From contig JACPEI010000071.1 in assembly GCA_016183575.1 (NCBI GenBank), forward strand, positions 1 to 35,109: a DNA stretch of 35,109 nt. The letters are read 5' to 3'. Shown here piece after piece: positions 21,561 through 29,627 of this stretch. Each line of letters opens with the position of its first letter. Within the stretch, counting starts at the first letter, position 1. The position numbers and the translations under genes were made by a program. The notes under the pieces are model-generated. The model was given only the letters and a program-made list of their open reading frames with translations. It did no database searches and had not been told where the DNA came from. This DNA comes from Nitrosomonadales bacterium (GTDB lineage Bacteria; Pseudomonadota; Gammaproteobacteria; Burkholderiales; Gallionellaceae).

Positions 21561-22937
21561 TCAGTCGATACCATACTGCTTCAGCCTCTTCCACAGCGTG
21601 GTGCGCGACATGCCGAGCTTTTCGGCGGCCGCCGCCTTGTTTCCCCCGGTTTCCTTTAACGCAAGCAGGAGAGTCTCCTTTTCCTGCCCTGGCTGCTGCG
21701 CAGGGGCGCGATAGTAACGTTGCACCAGCGCCGAGGCCGGTGCAGTGTCATCAGCCAGTAAAGTGGCAACCCGATGGCTGGTTTCCTGAATCTCCGGTGG
21801 CAGGTGGCGCGCCAGGATTGTCGTGCCGTCCACATGTACCATTGCATATTCCAGCGCATTTACCAGCTCCCTGACATTGCCCGGCCAGCTATAAGCGCCA
21901 AGCGCATCCAGCGCCTCGTTGGAAAGCTGGACGTCACGCCCCGGATGGCGGGTAAGCATATTGGCAAGCATGGAACTGACCAGCAGCGGAATATCCTCCT
22001 TGCGTTCGCGCAACGCGGGAACATGCAGCGGAAGCACCCGCAACCGGTAATAAAGATCCTCCCGGAATTCGCCGCGGCTCACCATGGCCGGCAGATCCCG
22101 GTGCGTTGCCGCAATAATCCTCACGTCCACCTTGCGCGTCTGATTTTCGCCGAGCCGTTCGATTTCGTGTTCCTGCAGGACGCGCAGCAGCTTCACCTGA
22201 ACACTCAAAGGAACCTCGCCGATTTCGTCCAGCAGCAGCGTACCGCCGTGAGCCGCCTCGAAGCGGCCTTCACGGGCCGTGGCCGCGCCGGTAAATGCGC
22301 CGCGGGCGTGGCCGAACAATTCGCCTTCCAGCAGTTGTTCGGGAAAGGCGGCGCAGTGTACCCGCACGTAGGGCCCCTTGGCGCGGCTCGAATTTTCATG
22401 CAGCGCGCGCGCAACCAGTTCCTTGCCGCTGCCGCTCTCGCCGGCAAGAAGGATGCTGGCCTCGCTTGCCGCCGCCCGCAGGATTTGGCGGAACAAATCC
22501 CGCATTACCCCGCTGTGTCCTACCAAACCTCCCAGGCGCAGCCTGTCTCTGGCGGCTTCTTCCAACTGCATCTCATGGGTGCGATCGCGCAACACCACGG
22601 CGCAGTATGCCAGCCGTTCATCGGAGGGCAGCACCATCGCCCACATGCGCAAGGGCATCAGCATACCATCCGGGCGCTGCACGACAAGGTCTTGAACATT
22701 TTTCCCCTGAATTGCATTCTTCATGAGCGTGCAATGCCCCCCTTTATCACAACTCCGCGCACATGCCGTCCCCTTGAAAAGGCTGGGGCAGAGTTTATTC
22801 AGAATATTGTCGTGGCTCTGACCCAGCATGCGGCTGGCCGCTGCATTGATCGCCACAACGTGGCGCTGCTGGTCAAGAAAAAGAATCCCCTCCTCCAGAT
22901 TGTCGAGAAACTGCCTCAATCCTGACAAAGTAATCAT
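21561..22937 (-). CDS. Sigma-54-dependent transcriptional activator with cysteine-rich PAS domain
   Basis: The 458-residue protein has an N-terminal PAS domain (about residues 5-125) with cysteines C50, C59, C63 and C69. A sigma-54 AAA+ domain follows (about 140-370), with Walker A GESGSGKE, the sigma-54 contact loop GAFTGA and Walker [11 protein letters not shown]-terminal Fis-type helix-turn-helix ends the protein ([20 protein letters not shown]). It lacks a phosphoacceptor receiver domain, so a ligand or redox signal sensed by the PAS is likely; the cysteine set could hold a metal, Fe-S cluster or disulfide. It is divergent from a gene with a sigma-54 promoter at 23063-23077, its probable target. 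Confidence 0.92.
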   Translation of the reverse strand: MITLSGLRQFLDNLEEGILFLDQQRHVVAINAAASRMLGQSHDNILNKLCPSLFKGTACARSCDKGGHCTLMKNAIQGKNVQDLVVQRPDGMLMPLRMWAMVLPSDERLAYCAVVLRDRTHEMQLEEAARDRLRLGGLVGHSGVMRDLFRQILRAAASEASILLAGESGSGKELVARALHENSSRAKGPYVRVHCAAFPEQLLEGELFGHARGAFTGAATAREGRFEAAHGGTLLLDEIGEVPLSVQVKLLRVLQEHEIERLGENQTRKVDVRIIAATHRDLPAMVSRGEFREDLYYRLRVLPLHVPALRERKEDIPLLVSSMLANMLTRHPGRDVQLSNEALDALGAYSWPGNVRELVNALEYAMVHVDGTTILARHLPPEIQETSHRVATLLADDTAPASALVQRYYRAPAQQPGQEKETLLLALKETGGNKAAAAEKLGMSRTTLWKRLKQYGID

Positions 22938-22939
22938 AA

Positions 22940-22977
22940 TTGTCTACAACTCCATTAAAACGTTTACTGTGGACAAC
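22940..22977. promoter_or_regulatory. Candidate activator binding sites
   Basis: Two related short palindromes, TTGTCTACAA (22940-22949) and CTGTGGACAA (22967-22976), lie about 27 nt apart. They are 90-125 nt upstream of the -24/-12 promoter and just before the activator's own start. The position fits upstream activating sites for the sigma-54 activator. The assignment is an inference from position and symmetry. Confidence 0.35.
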
Positions 22978-23062
22978 ATGTTAACGTTTCTTTTTAACAC
23001 CGTCAACCTGCGCCTCAAACACTCGCATATATAACCAATTGTTTTTCAATAAGCTAAATATA

Positions 23063-23077
23063 TGGCACGGTTAATGC
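23063..23077 (+). promoter_or_regulatory. Sigma-54 (-24/-12) promoter
   Basis: TGGCACGGTTAATGC matches the RpoN consensus TGGCACG-N4-TTGC at every fixed position except one (A instead of the first T of TTGC), with correct GG-to-GC spacing. It lies 108 nt upstream of the small secreted-protein gene and next to a divergent sigma-54 activator gene. Confidence 0.75.
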
Positions 23078-23185
23078 TTATATTATTACAACCGCCGAGA
23101 AACAGCATCTTTTCCTTCACGGGCGGAACCCCTTGGCTAGGACGGCAGGGCGCATTTAACCGAATCATAGACAAGGAGCTCTATC

Positions 23186-23497
23186 ATGAAAACACATATC
23201 TTGGCAGGCATTATCATTTCTGGCGTCTTGGCGACTTCAGCCGCAGCAGCCGCACCGACCGCAATTTCACCCTTGGCTGATGAAATTTACTCTGGTATGA
23301 GTGCTGTCGCGATACAGAAGGATCAGCTAGCAAACCCGGCAGCTGAACGGCATTCGACGGCGGGTGGCGCAACGTGCAATTGGTATGAAGCGAAAAGTAA
23401 AGTGATCGATCAACTGCACGCCGCTTATCCCGGCAGCGAGGATCGCTTTGGTGAAAAAGACTACCTCGCCGCAGCGAACCAGAATTTTATGTGCTAA
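23186..23497 (+). CDS. Small secreted protein of unknown function
   Basis: The 103-residue product has a clear signal peptide (KTHILAGIIISGVLATSAAA, cleavage near AAAAAP). The mature part is about 80 residues with two cysteines, at TCNWYEAKSKVIDQL and at the very end (NQNFMC), possibly a disulfide. I do not recognise the family. An AAGGAG ribosome site precedes the ATG. The gene lies behind a near-consensus sigma-54 promoter and ends before a strong terminator, so it seems to be a monocistronic target of the divergent activator. Confidence 0.8.
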   Translation: MKTHILAGIIISGVLATSAAAAAPTAISPLADEIYSGMSAVAIQKDQLANPAAERHSTAGGATCNWYEAKSKVIDQLHAAYPGSEDRFGEKDYLAAANQNFMC

Positions 23498-23592
23498 TAA
23501 ACCTTACGCAGATATTTTCTGCATTTTGCAGGTAGCGCAAGCTTCCACCTGTTTCTCCAAGTCTTAACCTCTCCCAAGCCGTTAAGATATTT

Positions 23593-23628
23593 TGCCCCTG
23601 ACTCTTCTTGGTTCAGGGGCATTTTTTT
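23593..23628 (+). terminator. Rho-independent terminator
   Basis: A perfect 9-bp stem TGCCCCTGA (23593-23601) and TCAGGGGCA (23613-23621) is followed at once by seven T residues. It ends the transcript of the small secreted protein. Confidence 0.9.
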
Positions 23629-23669
23629 GCGAGTTTAACGAACCAAATATGCACTAAACGGTCAACCAT

Positions 23670-23697
23670 GACGGCTTATTAGCCGTCCGCTAATAAG
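23670..23697 (+). promoter_or_regulatory. Two overlapping, mutually exclusive hairpins
   Basis: GACGGCT/AGCCGTC (23670-23676 and 23681-23687) and CTTATTAG/CTAATAAG (23675-23682 and 23690-23697) are both perfect inverted repeats that share bases, so only one can form. They lie about 52 nt upstream of the His-rich protein gene. They may be operators or an RNA switch; neither has a T tract. Confidence 0.4.
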
Positions 23698-23749
23698 TTT
23701 CTGACTATGTGCTGAAACCTAATCCGTCAATCAATCAAGGAAATTTGAA

Positions 23750-24244
23750 ATGTTTATTCAATGGAAAAAAATGGCTGCAACCCTGTCCGTCACCGTACTG
23801 CTGGGCATGAGCCCGGGAATAGCGTCAGCCCAAGGCCACAGTCATTCGCATGACGCGGCAGAGCCAGTACAGCTCACTTTGAATAACGGCAAGAAATGGG
23901 CCACCGATGACAACCTGCGCCAGGGGATGAGCCGCATTCGCGACGCGCTGACAGCGGAACTCCCCGCCATCCATTCAGGCAAGGCCACGACAGAACAATA
24001 CCGGACGCTGGCACAGAAGACGAACGACCAGATTGCGTTCATGGTGAAGAACTGCAAACTGGAGCCGGAAGCGGATGCGATGCTCCATCTCGTACTAGCC
24101 GACATCATCGCCGGTGCGGACGCGATGATGGCGCGGGACGGCAGTAATGCGCGCAAGGGTGCTGAGAAAATCGCCAGTGCGCTCGATAATTATGGCGCTT
24201 ATTTTGCCCATCCTGGCTGGCATGGAATGAAGCATGCCCATTAG
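23750..24244 (+). CDS. Periplasmic His-rich helical protein
   Basis: The 164-residue product has a signal peptide (MAATLSVTVLLGMSPGIASA), then a His cluster GHSHSHD. An all-helical domain follows with LNNGKKWATDDNLRQGMSRI, TTEQYRTLAQKTNDQIAFMV and EADAMLHLVLADIIAGADAM, and the protein ends HPGWHGMKHAH. The helix pattern resembles small four-helix periplasmic proteins (some annotated DnrO-like in betaproteobacteria and xanthomonads); that resemblance is from memory and not certain. The histidines at both ends suggest metal binding. A GGAAAT sequence lies just before the ATG. Confidence 0.7.
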   Translation: MFIQWKKMAATLSVTVLLGMSPGIASAQGHSHSHDAAEPVQLTLNNGKKWATDDNLRQGMSRIRDALTAELPAIHSGKATTEQYRTLAQKTNDQIAFMVKNCKLEPEADAMLHLVLADIIAGADAMMARDGSNARKGAEKIASALDNYGAYFAHPGWHGMKHAH

Positions 24245-24265
24245 AACTTGAGGCAAATTGCCGCC

Positions 24266-26404
24266 CTACGGCTGCTCCTCGCGCCGGCGTAACGCGCGCC
24301 ACACCCAAACACCGGACAGCAACAACGCCGCAGCCAGCAACCACAGCGGCCAGCGCGCCGGCTGATTCCATTCGCGGCGCAGTTGACCGCGCCGTGCGGC
24401 ATCCACGCGCCAGTATTTGAGCTTGTTGTTCGCCATCACGTTGGGCTTCACGTTGTGCAGCCAGCCGTGCTGCAGCACGTAGCTCTTCGGGTGGTAACCC
24501 CATAGCCACGGCGAGTCGCGGCGCAATATTTCCAGCATTTTGTCGATGATGGCCTGCCGCGCCGGGCTGTTTTCCATGTTCTTCATCTGCTCGAACAGCC
24601 TGTCGTATTCCGGGTTGCTGTAATTGGCCGCATTCTCGCCGCCCTTGCCCGCCTTGGCTTGCGCGCCATGCAGCAGAAATAAAAAATTTTCCGGATCGGG
24701 ATAATCGGCATTCCAGCCGAAGTAGAACATCTGCGTGTCGCCCTTGCGGATCTTGTCCTGGAATCGGTTGTAGTCGGTGCTGCGCACCACCAGTTGCACG
24801 TTGATCTTGTCGAACTGCTTGCGCAGCCAGTCGAGGCGCGCCTTGCTGCCCACGCCGGCGGAGGTGGTGTCGAGGTTGATCACCAGCGGCTGTCTGGTCT
24901 GCTCATCCACGCCGTTCGGGTAGCCCGCCTCGGCGAGCAGTTGCTTCGCCTCCTCAATGGACTTGCGCTGCGGCGCGCCGCCCACCCAGTCATACACCTG
25001 GCGGTTGATGCCCGCCTCGCCGTCGCGGTAACCGAAAATGCCCGGCGGGATCGGCGACTGCGCAGCGATGCCGCGCCCGTTGGCGAAAATGGAAATGAAC
25101 TCCTCGAAATCCACCGCAATCGCAATCGCTTGGCGCAGTTTTGTTGCTCGATCGCTATCCCCGCCTACCACTGAATCCAGCCAGTTGAAGCCGGTATACA
25201 TGGTGGAAGTCGAAACCGCGGTTGAAAGTTCGATGCCCTGCACCTTCATCGCATCGGTCACCGCCGCCTCGCCGCCGGTGGCCACCTGGACCGCCTGATC
25301 GAAGCTGTCCGAGCTGATGCCGGAAGCATCGTAATAGCCCTGCAAGAACTTGTTCCAATAAGGGATGGTTTCCTTTTCCAGGCTGAACACCACCCGGTCG
25401 ATAAGCGGCAACGGTTTGCCCGCATCCGCCAGCAGCCCAGCCTGCATGTCGCCCGCTTCGCCTTCGGCAGGATAGGTTTCGCTGGCGTAATACGGGTTGC
25501 GGCTCAAGACCATGCGCTGGTTGGGGTTGTTCTCCGACAGGTAATACGGGCCGCTGCCCACCGGCCACCAGTCCAGTGTCAAATTGCGTTCGCGCATGCC
25601 ACTCTGCGCGTAAAAACGCTCGACTTCATGCGGCATCGGCGCGAAGAACGGCATCGCCAGCCAGTAGGCGAATTGCGGATACTTGCCGTGCACCTCGATG
25701 CGGTAAGTATGCTCATCCACCACCTGCACACCTGGCAACGGATACGCGTTCAGATCGAGAAACGCATCGGGATTTTTTTGCAGTGCCTGTTGCAGCGTCG
25801 CGGCATAGTCTTTTAATCCGACGATGTATTCGCTCATCACGCCGAAAATCGGCAAATGCAATTGCGGATGCGCCAGGCGCTTGATCTGATAAACATAATC
25901 CGCCGCCGTGACAGTACGCGTGCCGCTGTGCGGAAAATCGCCCAGCGCATGGATGCCGCGCAAATCGCGCGACGTCAAATGATCGTATTCCGGCTTGCCC
26001 TGCCGATCGCGCGCAAATGCCGGATGCGGCTGGTAGCGCATGTTCGGTTTGATGCGGATTTCATACATGCTGAAGGCGATTTTTTCCGCCGGCGCATTGT
26101 CCGGCAACGGGCTGCGGTTCTTGTCCAGATAGCGCACGATCGGCATTACACTGGCTGCCAGCGGAACCAGCTCGTAAGGGCGCTTCAGGTAATGGTATTG
26201 CAGCGGCGGCGCGTAAATCTGCGCGAGAAATTCGTACTCGTTTTCGCTGTAGGCCTGCGCCGGATCGAGATGCTTGGGGCGCTCGGTAAACGCGGTGTAA
26301 AGAATCGGCTTGCCGTCATCCGCCGCCGGATAGGGATTGTTCCACAACCCACCGCCACAGGCGGGAAGCAGCACAACCAGCAGCAACACGGACAAGGCTC
26401 TCAT
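24266..26404 (-). CDS. Solute-binding lipoprotein of peptide ABC transporter type (SBP family 5)
   Basis: The 712-residue protein begins MRALSVLLLVVLLPACGGG, a lipoprotein signal with lipobox LPAC. A large SBP_bac_5 (DppA/OppA-like) domain follows: ERPKHLDPAQAYSENEYEF, SVMPIVRYLD, NLTLDWWPVGSGPYYL and VDFEEFISIFANGRG. The C-terminus has a membrane helix, WPLWLLAAALLLSGVWVW, followed by basic residues, which is unusual because such proteins normally end in the soluble domain. No permease or ATPase gene is adjacent, so it is an orphan. I chose the ATG at 26404 because the lipoprotein signal starts there, not 12 codons upstream. Confidence 0.85.
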   Translation of the reverse strand: MRALSVLLLVVLLPACGGGLWNNPYPAADDGKPILYTAFTERPKHLDPAQAYSENEYEFLAQIYAPPLQYHYLKRPYELVPLAASVMPIVRYLDKNRSPLPDNAPAEKIAFSMYEIRIKPNMRYQPHPAFARDRQGKPEYDHLTSRDLRGIHALGDFPHSGTRTVTAADYVYQIKRLAHPQLHLPIFGVMSEYIVGLKDYAATLQQALQKNPDAFLDLNAYPLPGVQVVDEHTYRIEVHGKYPQFAYWLAMPFFAPMPHEVERFYAQSGMRERNLTLDWWPVGSGPYYLSENNPNQRMVLSRNPYYASETYPAEGEAGDMQAGLLADAGKPLPLIDRVVFSLEKETIPYWNKFLQGYYDASGISSDSFDQAVQVATGGEAAVTDAMKVQGIELSTAVSTSTMYTGFNWLDSVVGGDSDRATKLRQAIAIAVDFEEFISIFANGRGIAAQSPIPPGIFGYRDGEAGINRQVYDWVGGAPQRKSIEEAKQLLAEAGYPNGVDEQTRQPLVINLDTTSAGVGSKARLDWLRKQFDKINVQLVVRSTDYNRFQDKIRKGDTQMFYFGWNADYPDPENFLFLLHGAQAKAGKGGENAANYSNPEYDRLFEQMKNMENSPARQAIIDKMLEILRRDSPWLWGYHPKSYVLQHGWLHNVKPNVMANNKLKYWRVDAARRGQLRREWNQPARWPLWLLAAALLLSGVWVWRALRRREEQP

Positions 26405-26517
26405 GGCGCAAAGTGTAGCGGAATCGAGCCGGCGCGTCATGGTTAAGCGGGCAATCTCCGGTGGGAACCTGGTGTTATACTTACGCCTGATTTGTTAACC
26501 ACACCCACGAGGAATAC

Positions 26518-27354
26518 ATGAAACGATTTTTGATGCTGCTGACGATTGCGTTGACCAGCGCGAGTTTATTTGCCGCAACGGCTGAAGCCAAGCGTTTTGG
26601 CGGGGGCAGCAGTTTTGGCAAGCAACGGACGATGGCTCCGCAACAGGCGCAGAAGGCTGCCGCTCCGGCTCCGACCGCAGCACCTGCACCGGCCGGCAAT
26701 AAGTGGCTCGGCCCGCTGGCTGGCTTGGCTATCGGCGCGGGCCTGGGCGCAATGTTTGCTGGCGGTTTGGGTGGTTTGGGCGGCGCGATGGGCGGCATCC
26801 TGATGGCGTTGGCCGCAGCTGCGCTGGTGATGTTCCTGATCGCCAGATTCCGCAAACCGCAACCTGCGATGCAATATGCCGGAGCGGGTGCGCCATACGG
26901 CAATCGCGAACCTGTGCCACAGCCGTTGGCCGGCGGCAGTGCCGCAGCCGCACCTGCTGCGCACGCAGGCAACATTCCGGCGGACTTCCCGGTGGAAAGT
27001 TTTCTGCGCAGCGCCAAGACTTCATTCATCCGCTTGCAGGCCGCGAACGACCGCAAGGATCTGAACGACATCCGCGAATACACCACACCGGAAATGTTCG
27101 CGGAAATCTCGATGCAAATGCAGGAACGCGGCGATGCGCCGCAAAAGACCGACGTGGTCACGGTCAGCGGCGAGTTGCTGGAAGTGGCGAACGAGGGCGA
27201 TCTTGCGATTGCCAGCGTGCGCTTCACCGGGCAGCTGCGCGAAAACAACGGCGCGCCGGAAGACGTAAATGAGATCTGGCATGTGCAGAAAAATCTGCGC
27301 GATGACAAGTCGGTATGGCTGCTGGCGGGCATTCAACAACCCGTTTTGCACTAA
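26518..27354 (+). CDS. Tim44-domain membrane protein
   Basis: The 278-residue protein has a signal or anchor (KRFLMLLTIALTSASLFAAT). A Gly/Ala/Pro-rich linker follows, then hydrophobic Gly-rich segments (LGPLAGLAIGAGLGAMFAGG and GILMALAAAALVMFLIARF), and a C-terminal Tim44-like domain (about residues 155-278: ESFLRSAKTSFIRLQAANDR, then LNDIREYTTPEMFAEISMQM). Bacterial Tim44-domain proteins are of unknown role; homology is to the mitochondrial import motor subunit. It precedes ubiJ by 5 nt and probably shares its transcript. Confidence 0.88.
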   Translation: MKRFLMLLTIALTSASLFAATAEAKRFGGGSSFGKQRTMAPQQAQKAAAPAPTAAPAPAGNKWLGPLAGLAIGAGLGAMFAGGLGGLGGAMGGILMALAAAALVMFLIARFRKPQPAMQYAGAGAPYGNREPVPQPLAGGSAAAAPAAHAGNIPADFPVESFLRSAKTSFIRLQAANDRKDLNDIREYTTPEMFAEISMQMQERGDAPQKTDVVTVSGELLEVANEGDLAIASVRFTGQLRENNGAPEDVNEIWHVQKNLRDDKSVWLLAGIQQPVLH

Positions 27355-27359
27355 TTAGC

Positions 27360-27941
27360 ATGTTCGCCCGACCTACTGCCGCAGCGCTGAATCATTTGCT
27401 CACGCAGAACAGTTGGGCGTTACCCAAGCTTGCGCGCTTCGCGGGAAAAACGGCACGATTCGATATCGCGCCGTTTTCTTTTGCCTACACCATTCTGGCG
27501 GATGGCACATTACGCAGCGCCGATGCCGCTACCACTGCGGATGCCGTATGCGTGATCGCGCCATCGCTGTTGCCGCGCCTTGCGCTGCACGACGAGAAGG
27601 CGCACGCCGATGTCGGCACCGAAGGCGATGCCGCGTTGCTGGCGGAAATTTTCTCCCTGTCGCGCAATCTGCGCTGGGATGCGGCAAAAGATTTAGGCCG
27701 CATCACCGGCGACACCATCGCGGAACATATCGTGCAGGCCATGCAAGGCACAAGGCAACAACTGCACGATACGGCGGTAAACCTGTCGAAAGCGGCAGCG
27801 GAGTACTGCACCGAAAAACATCCACTGCTAGCCAAACCGCAACAGGTTGCCGCGTTCGTACAGCAGGTGGACAAGCTGCGCGACGATGTGGCGCGGTTGG
27901 AGCAGCGCATCAAACAACTGCCGGCCGCGCGGGACTATTAA
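27360..27941 (+). CDS. ubiJ: Ubiquinone biosynthesis accessory factor UbiJ (SCP2 domain)
   Basis: The 193-residue protein starts [20 protein letters not shown]. An SCP2-like lipid-binding domain follows (about 30-115, with [20 protein letters not shown]). The C-terminal coiled region has [20 protein letters not shown]. UbiJ organises the ubiquinone synthesis complex and binds its lipid intermediates. It is directly upstream of ubiB with 1 nt between. I set the start at 27360 because family members begin at this methionine. Confidence 0.9.
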   Translation: MFARPTAAALNHLLTQNSWALPKLARFAGKTARFDIAPFSFAYTILADGTLRSADAATTADAVCVIAPSLLPRLALHDEKAHADVGTEGDAALLAEIFSLSRNLRWDAAKDLGRITGDTIAEHIVQAMQGTRQQLHDTAVNLSKAAAEYCTEKHPLLAKPQQVAAFVQQVDKLRDDVARLEQRIKQLPAARDY

Positions 27942-27942
27942 T

Positions 27943-29466
27943 ATGATGCGTTTGCTGCGGTTGTTGAAAATCGTTTTTGTCGTGCTGCGTTTCGGGCTGG
28001 ATGAATTCCTGCTCGCCCCCGAACAGTTACGCTGGATGCGTACGCCGCTGAACCTGCTGCTGTTCATGCGCAATGTCTCCGAGCCGCGTGCGGTCAGGCT
28101 GCGCCGCGCGCTGGAAAATCTCGGCCCGATCTTTGTCAAGTTCGGGCAGATGCTCTCCACCCGGCGCGATCTGATGCCGGCCGATCTCGCCGATGAACTC
28201 GCCAAGCTGCAGGACCAAGTGCCGCCATTTCCGTCCACGCAGGCGGTGGCATTGCTGGAAGCGGCTTATGGCAAGCCGTTAAGCGCGGTGTTCAAGAGCT
28301 TTGAGGAAACGCCAGTTGCCAGCGCGTCGGTGGCGCAGGTGCATTTCGCCGTGCTGCCGGATGGCCGCGATGTCGCGGTAAAAATCCTGCGCCCCGACAT
28401 TGTCGGCATCATCTCGCATGATGTCGCGCTGCTGAAAACGGCGGCCGACATGATCGAATGGTGGGCGGAAGGCCGCCGCCTCAAACCGGGCGAGGTCATC
28501 AAGGAATTTGAAAAACATCTGTCAGACGAACTCGATTTGATGCGCGAGGCGGCCAATTGCAGCCAGCTCAAACGCAACTTTGCCAGCTCACAATTACTGT
28601 TGGTGCCGGAAGTCTATTGGGATTTTTGCACCACCGATGTGATGGTCATGGAGCGCATGTACGGCTTCCCGGTCAGCCAGGTGGGCGCGCTGCGCGAAGC
28701 CGGCATCAACATTCCGAAGCTTGCCGAAAACGGCGTGGAGATTTTTTATACCCAGGTGTTTCGCGACGGTTTTTTCCACGCCGACATGCACCCGGGCAAT
28801 GTGCAGGTAGCGGCGAACGGCCAATATATCGCACTGGACTTCGGCATCATGGGCTCGCTGACCGACAGCGACAAGCATTACCTCGCGCAGAACTTCATCG
28901 CGTTTTTCCGGCGCGATTACAAACGCGTCGCCGAGGTACATATCGAATGCGGCTGGGCTCCCGCCGAAACCCGCGTGGACGAGCTGGAATCCGCGATACG
29001 CGCGGTGTGCGAACCGATTTTCGACAGACCGTTGCGCGAAGTTTCATTCGGCCGCGTGCTGTTGCGCCTGTTCCAGACTTCGCGCCGCTTCGGTATCGAA
29101 GTCCAGCCGCAACTGGTGTTGCTGCAGAAGACGCTGCTCAATGTCGAGGGACTGGGCCTGCAACTGGATCCTGAACTGGACTTATGGAAGACCGCCAAAC
29201 CGTGGCTGGAACGCTGGATGAACGAGCAGGTGGGCTGGCGCGGATTCCTCAAGGCATTGCATGCCGAAGCTCCGAACTACGCCACCCTGTTGCCGCAACT
29301 GCCGCGGGTACTGAACCGTTATCTGGTAAATGATGGCGCCACCTACAGCGCGGAGATGCTGCGCCGGATACTGGAACAACAAAAACGCTACAACACTTTA
29401 CTGGCAACAATCTGCCTGTTGCTGCTGGGTCTTTTTGCGTGGGGGATTTTCAGTTTCAGTTTGTAG
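27943..29466 (+). CDS. ubiB: Ubiquinone biosynthesis atypical kinase/ATPase UbiB
   Basis: The 507-residue ADCK/UbiB-family protein has the KxGQ motif in [15 protein letters not shown], the Ala-rich loop [11 protein letters not shown] in place of a Gly-rich loop, the lysine of VAVKILRP, the catalytic HADMHPGN, and the metal-binding [10 protein letters not shown]-terminal hydrophobic segment ([18 protein letters not shown]) anchors it in the membrane. It supports coenzyme Q synthesis, probably through ATPase activity. It starts just after ubiJ (ATG-ATG). The TAG stop is the first TAG of a GTAGCCCGGA repeat. Confidence 0.95.
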   Translation: MMRLLRLLKIVFVVLRFGLDEFLLAPEQLRWMRTPLNLLLFMRNVSEPRAVRLRRALENLGPIFVKFGQMLSTRRDLMPADLADELAKLQDQVPPFPSTQAVALLEAAYGKPLSAVFKSFEETPVASASVAQVHFAVLPDGRDVAVKILRPDIVGIISHDVALLKTAADMIEWWAEGRRLKPGEVIKEFEKHLSDELDLMREAANCSQLKRNFASSQLLLVPEVYWDFCTTDVMVMERMYGFPVSQVGALREAGINIPKLAENGVEIFYTQVFRDGFFHADMHPGNVQVAANGQYIALDFGIMGSLTDSDKHYLAQNFIAFFRRDYKRVAEVHIECGWAPAETRVDELESAIRAVCEPIFDRPLREVSFGRVLLRLFQTSRRFGIEVQPQLVLLQKTLLNVEGLGLQLDPELDLWKTAKPWLERWMNEQVGWRGFLKALHAEAPNYATLLPQLPRVLNRYLVNDGATYSAEMLRRILEQQKRYNTLLATICLLLLGLFAWGIFSFSL

Positions 29467-29605
29467 CCCGGAAGCAGCGCAGCGAATTCCGGGAGCGGTC
29501 ATCCCGGATTCCATTGCATTCCATCCGGGCTACGTTTGCTACGTTTGCTAATTGTAGGAGCGGGCCATGCCCGCGAGACGTTTGATCGCGGGCATGGCCC
29601 GCTCC
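29463..29605. repeat. Repeat and bidirectional terminator between ubiB and glmS
   Basis: Two structures are present. GTAGCCCGGA (29463-29472) and TCCGGGCTAC (29524-29533) enclose a region with smaller CCGGG palindromes. A perfect 20-bp inverted repeat lies further on: GGAGCGGGCCATGCCCGCGA (29557-29576) against its complement at 29586-29605, with a 9-nt loop. Both resemble common dispersed repeats. They sit between convergent ubiB and glmS and could end both transcripts. Confidence 0.75.
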
Positions 29606-29627
29606 AAGTGTTCACTCCCTTTTTGGC

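Noticed and set aside
21774-22925. A 383-codon plus-strand frame opposite the sigma-54 activator
   Set aside because: It mirrors the AAA+ gene in the opposite strand and shows no known motif.
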